Assembly: GCA_900073065.1 (NCBI GenBank)
Contig: FJOG01000051.1
Coordinates: forward strand, 209,313 to 226,065
DNA: 16,753 nucleotides
Source of the DNA: Phialocephala subalpina
Lineage: Eukaryota; Ascomycota; Leotiomycetes; Helotiales; Mollisiaceae
Reading direction: 5' to 3'
Made by a program: the position numbers and the translations under genes. The first letter of the stretch is position 1. Every line of letters begins with the position of its first letter. Of the stretch, positions 1 to 8,365 are shown piece after piece. Under the pieces are notes generated by a model that was not told the DNA's origin, did not search any database, and saw nothing but the letters and a program-made list of their open reading frames with translations.

Positions 1-257
1 TAAGCTTATATAGTAACCTGGGATAATATTAAAGATTTTTAAATCCCTTTGAGTTTATAAAGCTTTTTAGAACCGAACTAAATATCGAAACCTATATAAT
101 CTTTCTTAGGAAAAGAGAATACGATTATTTAATTAATTATAAAAAGTATAAATACTTAAGTTTAAAAGTAGAATTATTTACCCCCCAAAAATCAAAGATA
201 TTAAGAGCCTTTATAATCGCTTAAAGGCAAGAGATTACTTTTCCGGAATATCTCTAG

Positions 258-840
258 GGCTATAAGGATATCTTCGACGAAAAAATAGTTTTTATCCTTT
301 CCGAATAAAGTAAATACGAGTATGCGATTAAAATAAAGAGTTAAGTATCTTATAGACCTTTATATAACTTCTTAGAACCTCAACTTATAGTACTTTGCGA
401 TTATATCGCAACTTCTCTTAAAAAAGAATAAATATACTCTTTTATTAGTCTTACGAAAACTCTTATACTTTTTGTACCCAAAAAGAACAAAGGTTTAAGG
501 CTTTATATAGATTATAAAGATTTTAATAAAGTAATAATTAAAAACCAATACTTTTTATCTTTAATTAATAAGACTTTAAACTACTTTATAAGTACTTAGA
601 TTTTTATTAAATTAAATTTAAAAAACGCTTATTATCGAATATAAATTCAAAGGAAAAACGTTTAAAAAATAGTTTTTTAAACTCGTTATAATCACTTTAA
701 ATACTAAGTAATATTATTAGGATTAACGAATACGCCAGCGATTTTCTAAATATATATTAATAAAGTTTTTTCGAGTTTATTAAATTACTTTATTATAGTT
801 TATTTAAATAATATCTTGATTTATTCTCGAGATCTTATTA
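258..840 (+). pseudogene. Reverse transcriptase domain remnant (Ty3/Gypsy Pol)
   Basis: The domain begins with a YKDIFDEK-like lead-in at 258-284. At 471-515 it reads FVPKKNKGLRLYIDY, the Gypsy RT block usually written FVPKKDGGLRLCVDY. Further on come LNLKNAYYRI (usually LDLRDAYHRI) and LTNTPAIF near 721-750. The catalytic YLDD box is at 801-812 but reads YLNN: both metal-binding aspartates are asparagine through G-to-A change. Several in-frame stops sit where Trp, Gln or Arg are expected. No net frameshift is seen across the domain. It cannot encode an active enzyme. Confidence 0.92.
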
Positions 841-1214
841 AGTACAAGTCGCATATACTTTAAATAATAAAAAAGCTTCGCAAATATAAGCTTTATATTA
901 AACTCAGTAAATATAAGTTTAATAAAAAGCAAATAAAGTTTCTAGGGTTTATTATTAATTGCAACAAAGTATACTCAAACCCGAAAAAAATCTAAGTAAT
1001 CATCGAATAATTTGAATCGATTTCTTTTCGAGAAGTTCAAGTTTTCTTAGTGTTTACTAATTTTTATTATCGCTTCGTATATAGGTTCTCTAATATAACT
1101 ACAAGCCTCTTAAAATTACTTAAAAGCATAAAAAAGAGTATAAAGTCTAAAGAGTTTATATTTATAATAAAAGCCAAATAAAGCTTTAAAAACTTAAAAA
1201 AAGCTTTTATTAAA

Positions 1215-1645
1215 GTATTTTTTTTAATTTATTTTAATTTAGCGAAAAAGATTCATTTAGAAATTAATATATCGAAATTTGTTATCGCAAGGACTTTATT
1301 ATAATAAAAAGGCCTAAAGAGTAATTCGAAGTATTATTAATACTTTATAATCTTTTTTTCTTATAAAATTAATAATGCGAAAAAAAATTATATAACTTAT
1401 AATAAAGAGCTTTTAATAATTATCGAGAGTTTTAAAAAGTAGCGATATTACTTTGAAAGTATTAAATATATAGTAAAAGTAATTACTAATTATAATAATT
1501 TTAAATACTAAATAAATACAAAGTATTTAAAAAGGCAATAAATAAAATAAACTATATATTTTGCTTTTTATAACTTTGAGATTATTTACTAAAAAAGCTT
1601 ATTAAATTTAGTAAATAGATTAAATCATTAATTGGATTATAATAA
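1215..1645 (+). pseudogene. RNase H domain remnant (Ty3/Gypsy Pol)
   Basis: In the same frame as the RT, the translation matches the Gypsy RNase H region: an FNLAKKIHLEINIS stretch corresponds to the family's F-x-P-x-K-P-x-x-x-E-T-D-A-S, with the catalytic Asp now Asn. NYITYNKELLIIIESFKK lies near 1389-1440, and YFESIKYIVKVITNYNNF follows, where the usual T-D-H/Y-x-N-L has lost its Asp. The domain closes with a LNLVNRLNH tract corresponding to N-x-A-D-x-L-S-R. Stops interrupt it. Boundaries are approximate. Confidence 0.85.
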
Positions 1646-2492
1646 TAAGTTACTTAAAGAAACTTTTTAAGATTCTTAGTTTTTTACTTTTTAGAATAAA
1701 CTTAAAAAGAAGTTTATAATTATAATCCGCGATATTTCGATCGGATTAGAAATATCTCTAATTATATAATACTTATTTATAATGTGTAAATTAAGTTTAG
1801 CCTTAATTAATAAGTAAAGAAATTTCGATTAGGAAATCTAAATTAGTAATTTGAAAGTAAAAGCTAAAAACCCCCGAGATTTTATTTCAAAGGCTACGAA
1901 TAACTATTTATCCATGGATAAAATTTCTAATAGAAAGTATAATAATTAAAACCTCTAATTATTAATAGATTTAATTAGTTATAAATAATTAATCCTAAGA
2001 TTATGAATATATATAATAACGCGTTTAAATATCGCATTAATACTTTTTATTAATTTTATTGTAAACTTTATTTTATTATTATAATAAAATAATAAATATA
2101 ATAAAATAATATAAACTAATAAAACGCGCAAAAAAAATTCTTAAAAATAGGAAATTTAACAAGTTAATAAATAGGGACTTTTGCGCTAAAATAGTAAAGT
2201 TTTTATATTTTATAACTTTATATTTAAAATCAAAGTTATGAAACTTTATTATAATAACTTCTTAATAAACTACTTTGGTATAAATAAAATACTAGAATTT
2301 ATTCGAAGAGTTTATTACTAAAGAAAGCTTAAAAACAATATTCGTAATTATATTCAAGAATATAATATTTATTAGAGAGTTAAAACTAAGCATTATATAC
2401 TTTATAAGTTTTTTAGTATTTTATTATAATTTATTAGACTTTAATTAGAAATATTAATAGATTTTATTATAAGATTACTTTTTTATAAAAAT

Positions 2493-2497
2493 CCTAA
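2493..2497. repeat. Left target-site duplication CCTAA of the solo LTR
   Basis: CCTAA directly precedes the TG of the LTR and is repeated immediately after its CA. Both copies are identical. Confidence 0.85.
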
Positions 2498-2846
2498 TGT
2501 AACGGTTGGCTCGACCAACTAATTGTAAGGTTGATTGTATATAATAAGGATTAAGTGATTCCAATAAAAAATAACGTTCAAATTTTATTATTAAATATAA
2601 TATGAAAATATTATATTTAAGTTAAGTACGAAGCTCTTATTTAAAGGAATCCTATCTACTTATATAAAACCTTCCTACTTACTAAAGTCCAAAAAAGTAA
2701 AATCCCTAATTATTTTAAGACTCTATCGTTTGGGACTCCATCACGTGACCGCTAAGTCCCGTGCTTCCCATGACCCTAGGGTCTACTGTAGGCGAGCTTA
2801 CTCGCTTACTAAGCCTATGGTCCACTAGGTCATGTGGGTCGTAACA
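2498..2846. mobile_element. 349-bp solo LTR inserted in the integrase
   Basis: The segment starts TGTAACGG and ends CGTAACA, giving TG...CA termini with short imperfect inverted ends (TGTAACG against TGTTACG on the complement). It is flanked on both sides by CCTAA, a 5-bp target-site duplication typical of LTR retrotransposon integrase. It contains no coding capacity. A TATATAAAA box lies at 2661-2669, which suggests plus orientation, and a short hairpin (GTTGG/CCAAC) is at 2505-2519. The left two-thirds is AT-rich and the right end is GC-rich. The family is not recognised. It marks insertion of a second, different LTR element followed by LTR-LTR recombination. Confidence 0.85.
2732..2805. 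repeat. Palindrome-rich, GC-richer section of the solo LTR
   Basis: It holds an inverted repeat GGGACT (2732-2737) / AGTCCC (2755-2760) with CACGTG between, a perfect 12-bp palindrome GACCCTAGGGTC (2772-2783), and a hairpin GCGAG-CTTA-CTCGC (2792-2805). Base composition differs sharply from the surrounding AT-rich DNA, and many CpA/TpG sites remain here. Possible roles are LTR regulatory or RNA-structure elements; nothing in the sequence decides this. Confidence 0.7.
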
Positions 2847-2851
2847 CCTAA
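2847..2851. repeat. Right target-site duplication CCTAA of the solo LTR
   Basis: Second identical CCTAA copy. The integrase reading continues from here in the same frame as before the insertion. Confidence 0.85.
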
Positions 2852-3399
2852 TAAAAATAACTTCGATAATATACTCGTTATTATTTGCTATTACTTAAAA
2901 ATAGCGAAATATATTTCTTATTATAAAATTATTAATATTCTCGAGTTAATTACTTTATTATAAAATAGAGTTTTTAGTAACTTCGGGACTTTTAATAGTA
3001 TTATTTCGAATCGTAATAATATTTTTACTTTAAAGTTTTAATTAATACTTTATTTTTATCTCTTTTGCAAATAATAACTTTTTATAGCGTTTTATTCTTA
3101 GATTAACGAGCAAATAAAGCGCTAAAACCAAGTACTTGAATACTATTTATATTGCTATTATAATACTAGGAAAAACAATTAGGCAAATAAACTTTCGTTT
3201 GCAAAGTTTACTTATAATAATTCGAAGTATTAAACGCTTTAAACGATTTTTTTTAAGGTTATTTACGGTTATAACCTACGATTACCATGGAATTCTAAGG
3301 ATAGGCTTTAAAGAAAAGTATTAACTATGTGATAATAAGTAAAAGCTATAAAAAAAAAAGAAACCTTTAAAAGCTTTGGGATTATATATAAAAAACAAG

Positions 3400-3895
3400 A
3401 AAAAGTATTATAATAAATATAAACTTGATAAATACTTTTCAATAAAATTATAAGTTTTATTATTTATAAAAAATATTTAATTAAAACTAAAGAAACTTGC
3501 TTTTAAATTTATTGGGCTATTTCAAATCAAAAAGTATATTAGTAAGACTATTTATAAGCTTAAACTACTTTTTTTATATTCTTAGCTTTACTTTATTTTT
3601 TATGTTTTTTTTCTCAAAGAATATATTACTAGTATTAATAAGCAATCGAAAGATTTCTTTATAAATATTAACTCGAAGCTTACTAACGATAATAATAAGT
3701 AAAAATAAGAAATAAAGACTATTTCAGATTATAAATAAAATAATTATAATAAAGACCGCAAATATTTAATTAAATAAAAAAAGTAATTAAAGGACTATAA
3801 TATATAATTATTAGTTTACTTTAACCTTAAAAACACAAAGGAGTTATTAGACTTTTATAATGAAAATTATAGTCTTAAAGAAGTTTAATTTCTTA
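3400..3895 (+). pseudogene. Pol C-terminus with chromodomain remnant
   Basis: KYYNKYKLDKYFS, then VLLFIKNI and KLAFKFIGLFQIKKYISK (about 3493-3545), match the conserved tail of chromoviral integrases (K-F-x-G-P-F-x-I motif). A chromodomain follows near 3720-3890: DYK-stop-NNYNKDRKYLIK, then YFNLKNTKELLDFYNENY, corresponding to the family's D-x-R-x-x-x-G-x-x-x-Y-L-V-K-W and N-L-x-N-A-x-E-L-L. The expected Trp are stops. The frame here is shifted by one relative to upstream Pol, so at least one indel lies between about 3305 and 3508. Chromodomains of this class are thought to steer integration to heterochromatin. Confidence 0.82.
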
Positions 3896-5713
3896 GGCAC
3901 TATAAAAGCCTTAATTTACTTTTTTTAACAAAAGATCAAATAATAAAAAAGTCAAAGCAAAAGTATAATAAACCTCGAAAATACGTATAAACTATTTGCC
4001 TTTGCTTTTATTTTGTTTTTAATTATATAAATCAATAAAAATTAACTAATTAAAATCTATTTTATTATATAATGGTTTAATAATCTCGAGTATTTCGCTA
4101 AAAAGGGTTTTATAACCGAAAAACGCTATAAAACTTATATATTAAAAGCAAAACACTTTAAAAACGCCAAATTTTAAACCTTCTTCTCAAACTACTATAA
4201 TACTTCCGCAAGAATACTATTATTATCCTTTTTCTTTTTATCGATAATAAAATGCTAAAAGGAATTAGCAATAGTTAAGGGAATTAATTTAATATATATT
4301 ACAAATCGAAAGAAAGTATTAAAACCCTTAATAATAATAATTAGCTCTTTTAAAATTTAAAGCTTTATAATCTTAGTATTAAAAACGCTAGGGATATTAA
4401 ACTTATAAGCGTTTATTTTTATTTATATAATAATTTTAATATTAGCGGTATAAAAGTTTCTAAAAGATTACTCGAAGTATTAATATACTCCAAAAGTAAT
4501 AAAGTAAATAGATTTACTTCGAAAGTATATTACTTATTAAAAATATTTTTCAAGAAAAACTCTTTATTTATTTTAATACGCTAAAAAAAGTTAATTAACT
4601 CGAACTTAATTTAAAACTTATTTAAATCGAAGTTAAAGCAAAAGTTTTAAGTTATATTTTTTAAAAAAGTTTTAATATAATCTTTTAAGTTACGGAATAA
4701 CGTATAAAGCTTATATAGAATTTATATTAATTAATTATATTTAAGATACTTCGAAGAATATATATACCTTTTTATAAAAGTTTCTTTTATTATTATATCT
4801 TTTGTAATTCTTCGAATTAGATTTTGATTTATATTTATATTAAAAGTTAATTATAAGGTGCTTAAAGCAACGGAGATAGCGCTCGACTTTAAGCTAAATA
4901 ATATTAGTCTTCTTACGAAGACGTTTATTTAGATTAATTCGCCCGGTACTTTTATGCTTTTTGCTCGTAGTAGAAGCAAAAAGAGTAGACTAGACAAAAG
5001 TAATCGATATATTAAACAAAGGTTAAAAGATCTGAGGAAGCTTTTAAAGTTTAATTATAAAAGTATAAAATAATCTAGAGAGATTAAGCATAAAGAGAAT
5101 ACCGCTCGATTATATAAAGGAAACTCGAAGCCTTGTTTCGCGGCCTTAGGGAGTCACGCTATACCGGATTAAGAATAGATCACCCCGATTTTGATTAGTT
5201 AAGTAGCATAAAACGCCCGCGATTACGGCCCGAACGCTAACTAGCCTTTTAATCACGATGCTCTATTGAGAAATGCGATGCGAGAGTTATATTACAAGGG
5301 CTTAAGTTTTATTTAAAAGGTTATTTGTTTCTTTTAAAGTCTAAAAAGTCTTTGCCAAAGTATATAAGGGTCTTTATATTATTTCACGTATAAAGAAAGT
5401 AAATTACTACTTTATTTACTAATTAGCGAGATAATTATTACTATAGTTACTATAGAGATATAATAAGTTTCTACTTTCGGTTTTAATTTACGGGAAAATC
5501 TTTCTATTTATATATTCTTACGATACGCTATTGGTAAGCTACTAAGGTTAACTTATTGATCTAATGGAAATAAACTAATTAAGAAGCATTTTTATCTCGT
5601 ACTTATGTAGCCCGAACCTCATAAAGGATATAAGGGCAGCGGAAGCTTATAGCGATTATTACGGAGAGTTAATAAGGCCTATGATAGAGATTTAATACCG
5701 AGGATAGTATTAT
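3896..5713. other. Unassigned AT-rich stretch between chromodomain and probable 3' LTR
   Basis: Chromoviral Pol normally ends soon after the chromodomain, so 1.8 kb here is more than expected. I translated both strands and recognised no family. Between about 4830 and 5160 one plus-strand frame has only a few stops, each explicable as a RIP-mutated Trp, Gln or Arg codon, and a charged composition (for example SRSKKSRLDKSNRYIKQRLK). From about 5130 to 5290 patches of CpG-containing GC-richer sequence appear. It may be a nested element, an extra ORF of the retroelement, or a decayed host gene. Confidence 0.5.
4957..4983. repeat. Perfect 9-bp inverted repeat
   Basis: CTTTTTGCT (4957-4965) pairs exactly with AGCAAAAAG (4975-4983) around a 9-nt loop. 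It lies in the unassigned degraded stretch. No function is assigned. Confidence 0.6.
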
Positions 5714-5728
5714 AGAGAGGGGGAATTA

Positions 5729-5951
5729 TATCACGTGTTAAATTGGATGTTTTGCTGGTATAGCCTCTATTATTTACGTAGGGTTCGCGTAAGTTTACGC
5801 GTAGCGTAAGAGGTTTTACGGGGGCTATACGGTTATTATTCTTAGGTTGTTATTCTGTATATAAAGGCCCTCTGAATCTTTGGCTAAAGGGCAGAGATTA
5901 GTCTAGTACTAATCTGACCTATTGTTGCCTTCTTCTATTCTATACCTCACA
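5729..5951 (+). mobile_element. Probable 3' LTR preceded by polypurine tract
   Basis: A purine run AGAGAGGGGGAA at 5714-5725 resembles the plus-strand primer tract that abuts Gypsy 3' LTRs. The sequence then reads TATCACG, consistent with TGTCACG after one G-to-A change. A TATATAAA box is at 5858-5865. An 8-bp perfect hairpin AGATTAGT/ACTAATCT (5895-5902 and 5908-5915) lies just downstream. A pyrimidine-rich end closes in CCTCACA at 5945-5951. Length would be 223 bp, short but within range for fungal LTRs. The matching 5' LTR is outside the window, so neither LTR identity nor target duplication can be tested, and the ends are tentative. Confidence 0.45.
5759..5829. repeat. Nested palindromes in the probable LTR promoter region
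   Basis: An outer inverted repeat TATAGCC (5759-5765) / GGCTATA (5823-5829) encloses an inner perfect palindrome CGCGTAA-GT-TTACGCG (5786-5801). The 7-mer GCGTAAG also recurs at about 5804-5810. The cluster lies 30-100 bp upstream of the TATA box, where protein binding or cruciform formation would be plausible. Confidence 0.65.
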
Positions 5952-6011
5952 TATTCGAAGTTATAAAGTACTTTTTATTTTGGGCGGGATTTTAATAGGG
6001 ATGGGATTTGA

Positions 6012-6438
6012 TACGGGATCTCGATTAAAGAAGGGATATTCCTAATACTAGGAGATTATTATCATCCAATGCTTCCTTATTTAGCTCAGGGTGCGAACTC
6101 GAGTTTGGAGGATAAGGCAATACTTGGGTATTTGCTTGGTAAAGTAAGTCAAGAAAAGAAGGGAAAACAATTACCTAAGGTAGTAGAAATATATCAGGGG
6201 TTGAGAAAGGAGAGGGGGGAGGGCATTGACTGGGAGACGTTTAAATAGAGAGATGATTTTCATTTTGCTGGATGGGGCAAGGCAAAGGGAGAGAGACAAA
6301 TTGATGTTGGGGATGCTTGGAGGGGAGTTGAAGGCTGATTTTCCTAGTAGGTGGACGTGTCCGAGAGTGCAGAGGTGGCTATATAGGTATGATGCCTACA
6401 AGGAAGTTGAGGCAGCGTGCAAGGTAAATCCTTTCTAA
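6012..6438 (+). pseudogene. C-terminal remnant of an FAD-dependent monooxygenase (salicylate hydroxylase-like)
   Basis: From 6051 the frame reads GDYYHPMLPYLAQGANSSLE and continues through EDKAILGYLLG. This is the second FAD-binding motif of the PHBH/salicylate hydroxylase family (usually GDACHPMLPYLAQGANSS-x-EDG). The remnant continues with LPKVVEIYQGLRKERGEGI and a TAG stop at 6246-6248. RDDFHF follows, then a frameshift near 6267-6273 into DGARQRERDKLMLGMLGGEL and RWTCPRVQRWLYRYDAYKEV, ending at TAA 6436-6438. The family enzyme is about 400-450 aa and hydroxylates aromatic substrates using FAD and NAD(P)H. Only about 130 C-terminal residues remain, without the N-terminal GxGxxG region. A TGA at 6009-6011 precedes, and the retroelement edge is about 60 bp upstream, so insertion probably removed the front. 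Ala and Cys of the motif both became Tyr codons. Confidence 0.8.
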
Positions 6439-6903
6439 AGAATTAGGAGAAGTTTGGTGCCTAGTATTGAAACGCTTTTCACCCTTTTTTTTGAGGTTGT
6501 AAATTGTAATTCATATAGAGTAAATCTTTCTTCTCCCCTATATTATATTATACTATGCTTATTATAATGTTCTAGCACTTGAAGGAAATTACAATCGCAT
6601 CCCAGCTTGGAGATACTCTCAGGCCTCCCCAAATAAGGTATATAGTAATGGAATAAGAGGCGGGGTAACCAGTTTTCATTTGCTTCGTACCCTTCGAATG
6701 TTACGATATTGAGAAACTGCAATTCGCAGATATAAAGAACTTAATTTTTATTTCATAAGGCCTCCAACTCCATGCATTCATGTCGTACCATCCCAATGTC
6801 CCATCCCTACCGGACCGTCACAACAACTCCACTCCACCCCGCCCCGTTGATATTCCCAAATACTCTACAGCCAGCCCTCAATGTCCCGCCAATTTCCAGT
6901 ACT
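6439..6903. other. Spacer between monooxygenase remnant and GPCR 3' end
   Basis: There is no recognisable gene on either strand. It is moderately AT-rich to about 6760, with a TATATTATATTATACTAT stretch near 6539-6556. From about 6770 the plus strand becomes C-rich, which corresponds to G-rich 3' sequence of the minus-strand GPCR gene. It presumably includes the GPCR 3' UTR and polyadenylation region; no clear signal was identified. Confidence 0.5.
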
Positions 6904-8365
6904 TTACAAAGATCCCAAGAAACTCTCATCATCCATCCCAGTTCCACCTCCACCCCTCAACCTCCGCTGACTCTCCACCACACTCGGTCTCCTATCAACA
7001 AGCGGAACATTAACACCCCCAGCTCCACCCCTCTCCTCCCATCCCATCACCTTACCCAACAAAACCACTCTCCTCCCCGCCCTAATGTCCATCCACACCA
7101 TCCTAACAATCGGCATACTCGTACTAAAGAAAATAACAAAATTCCAGAACCCTTGCAACGGCAACACCACCGCACTCGCGATATTCAACGGAAAGATCCA
7201 CTGTCCGTTAGGGTGTATAATTCCATAAACCCTATTAAAAGAACTCGGAACCCAGGTAACAAGAACAGATATTGCGAACAGACCCGCGCATTTCGTATAC
7301 TTGTACTTCACCTCATCCATATGTTGCCATTTATGAATCGCCTGCCTGAGACCGAAAATCGAGAGGTGGAATGTTCTCGAGAGGCAGCAGATCAACAACT
7401 GGATCGGATTCCGAGATTGTGGCGGGGCGGCAGCTGTCGCGGTGTAGCCAGATGACGCAGTAGCTGGCGGGGTGGGTGTTGCTGTGGCGGAAGTGGAGGA
7501 GATGGACGCATGTTGGTAGATTGGGTCTGGATACTTGATCGTTGAAGGGGCGTTGCTGACGGTCTGATAAATGTCTGTCGTTTGGTTGATCATGAGCATT
7601 GATGGCGGGCGGACTGTTGATGAGCGAACTGTCGAGGTACTGGTTGCGTAGTAGGCGTTGTTGCGAGCTTCGTTTAGTTGGGAGCGAGTTTTGTAGACGC
7701 GGACTCCAACGCAGAAGTAGATTGATAGGGAGAGGAAAATTGAGAGCCAGATTGGAGCGTAGTAGGTGTAGATTCTTGCCCAGGCGTATTCGGTGTCGAT
7801 CCAGCACCAGAGCTTTTGTCTGATTAGCAAGAGAGGGAGATAGGCGGGGTCAGGATACTCACAACCGAGTTGCCATACATGGGGCCGTTCTTCTTGTACA
7901 CGAGGCAGGCGACGGCGGCAATCATGGGGAGTCCGTAGCAGAAGAGGATGTAGACCCAGTATAGTCGCTTGATACGTTCAGCACCCCAGCGGCGGAAGAA
8001 GACTAGGAAGACTGTGATGGCAGCAACCAGGGACCAGAAAGGATCGGCTTGCATAAACCTGTAGCTATCAGCATGGGCGCAAAATTGGATAAAAGCGAAT
8101 GAGGTGCTCACCACTCGAGGAGAAAGGCTTGAGCTTGGCAGGTTGAACCGTCTTCATCCTTCAAGCCACTTCCACCGATTAAAGCTGCAACGCCAGCCAG
8201 AAGATTGGCAGGAGAAGCAAGGAAGATGATAGTGTTTGGCAGGGTTCGGAAGTCTTTGAAAGACAAGTAGGTGATGATAAGGAGGATGGTTGCCGTGACC
8301 GAAATCGAGGACATTGCCCGCTCAATGATGATCAGAGCCACCTTTTGGGAACCGGTGAGACCCAT
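6904..8365 (-). CDS. Seven-transmembrane GPCR, cAMP-receptor-like fungal class, 452 aa
   Basis: Three exons: 8365-8112, 8058-7863 and 7812-6904. Introns are 53 and 50 bp with GTGAGC and GTGAGT donors. An in-frame TAA lies four to eight codons before the ATG, which has A at -3. Predicted helices: about 9-36, 43-65, 80-105, 119-141, 163-189, then a long third intracellular loop (about 190-300, Ser/Thr/Ala-rich), then about 313-340 (LFAISVLVTWVPSSFNRVY) and 349-378 (PLNIASAVVLPLQGFWN). Cys76 and Cys153 (in LWCWI) are placed for the usual extracellular disulfide. The TM6-TM7 wording and LWCWI fit the fungal cAR-like (Dicty_CAR) group. Such receptors sit in the plasma membrane and signal through heterotrimeric G proteins. 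The ligand is unknown. The intron-2 acceptor is AAAAG rather than the nearer CAG, because only AAAAG joins GNSV to LWCWI in frame. Neighbours are two transporters on the same strand. Confidence 0.88.

Larger units (their letters stand above)
2200..3300 (+). pseudogene. Integrase remnant with zinc-binding domain, split by a solo LTR
   Basis: The N-terminal HHCC domain is visible near 2230-2410 (RNYIQEYNIY then a stop then RVKTKH). Both zinc-binding Cys have become Tyr, as TGY-to-TAY changes give. The core starts at LIDFII near 2457-2471, retaining the first Asp of the DDE triad. It is cut at 2497 by the inserted LTR and resumes at 2847 with NNFDNILVI. The second Asp is Asn in SNRNNIFT (about 3007-3030), and the Glu is Lys in NEQIKR followed by a stop and NQVLE (about 3102-3137). 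Removing the LTR and one target-site copy (354 bp, a multiple of 3) rejoins the halves in frame. The tail reads GYNLRLPWNSKDR near 3267-3305. Confidence 0.9.
1..5951 (+). mobile_element. RIP-degraded Ty3/Gypsy chromovirus-type LTR retrotransposon, left end outside window
   Basis: Plus-strand translation reads the Pol order of chromoviruses: reverse transcriptase, RNase H, integrase, chromodomain. One frame (codon starts at multiples of 3) carries recognisable Pol from about 258 to about 3300; by 3508 the reading has moved to another frame. Stops replace expected Trp and Gln codons, and catalytic Asp, Glu and Cys codons have changed by G-to-A. With the very low GC this is the RIP pattern, so the copy is dead. 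Gag, protease and the 5' LTR would lie left of position 1. A solo LTR is nested at 2498-2846. The right boundary is placed at a probable 3' LTR ending near 5951, which is less certain than the Pol assignment. The 1.8 kb between chromodomain and LTR may include a second element. Confidence 0.88.

Noticed and set aside
3136..3324. 62-codon open frame with a basic tail
   Set aside because: Off-frame reading of the degraded integrase; the other frame aligns with the integrase C-terminal region.
6772..7455. 227-codon plus-strand open frame rich in Pro, Thr and His
   Set aside because: It is antisense to GPCR exon 3, whose protein is conserved; low-complexity composition comes from the C-rich complement.
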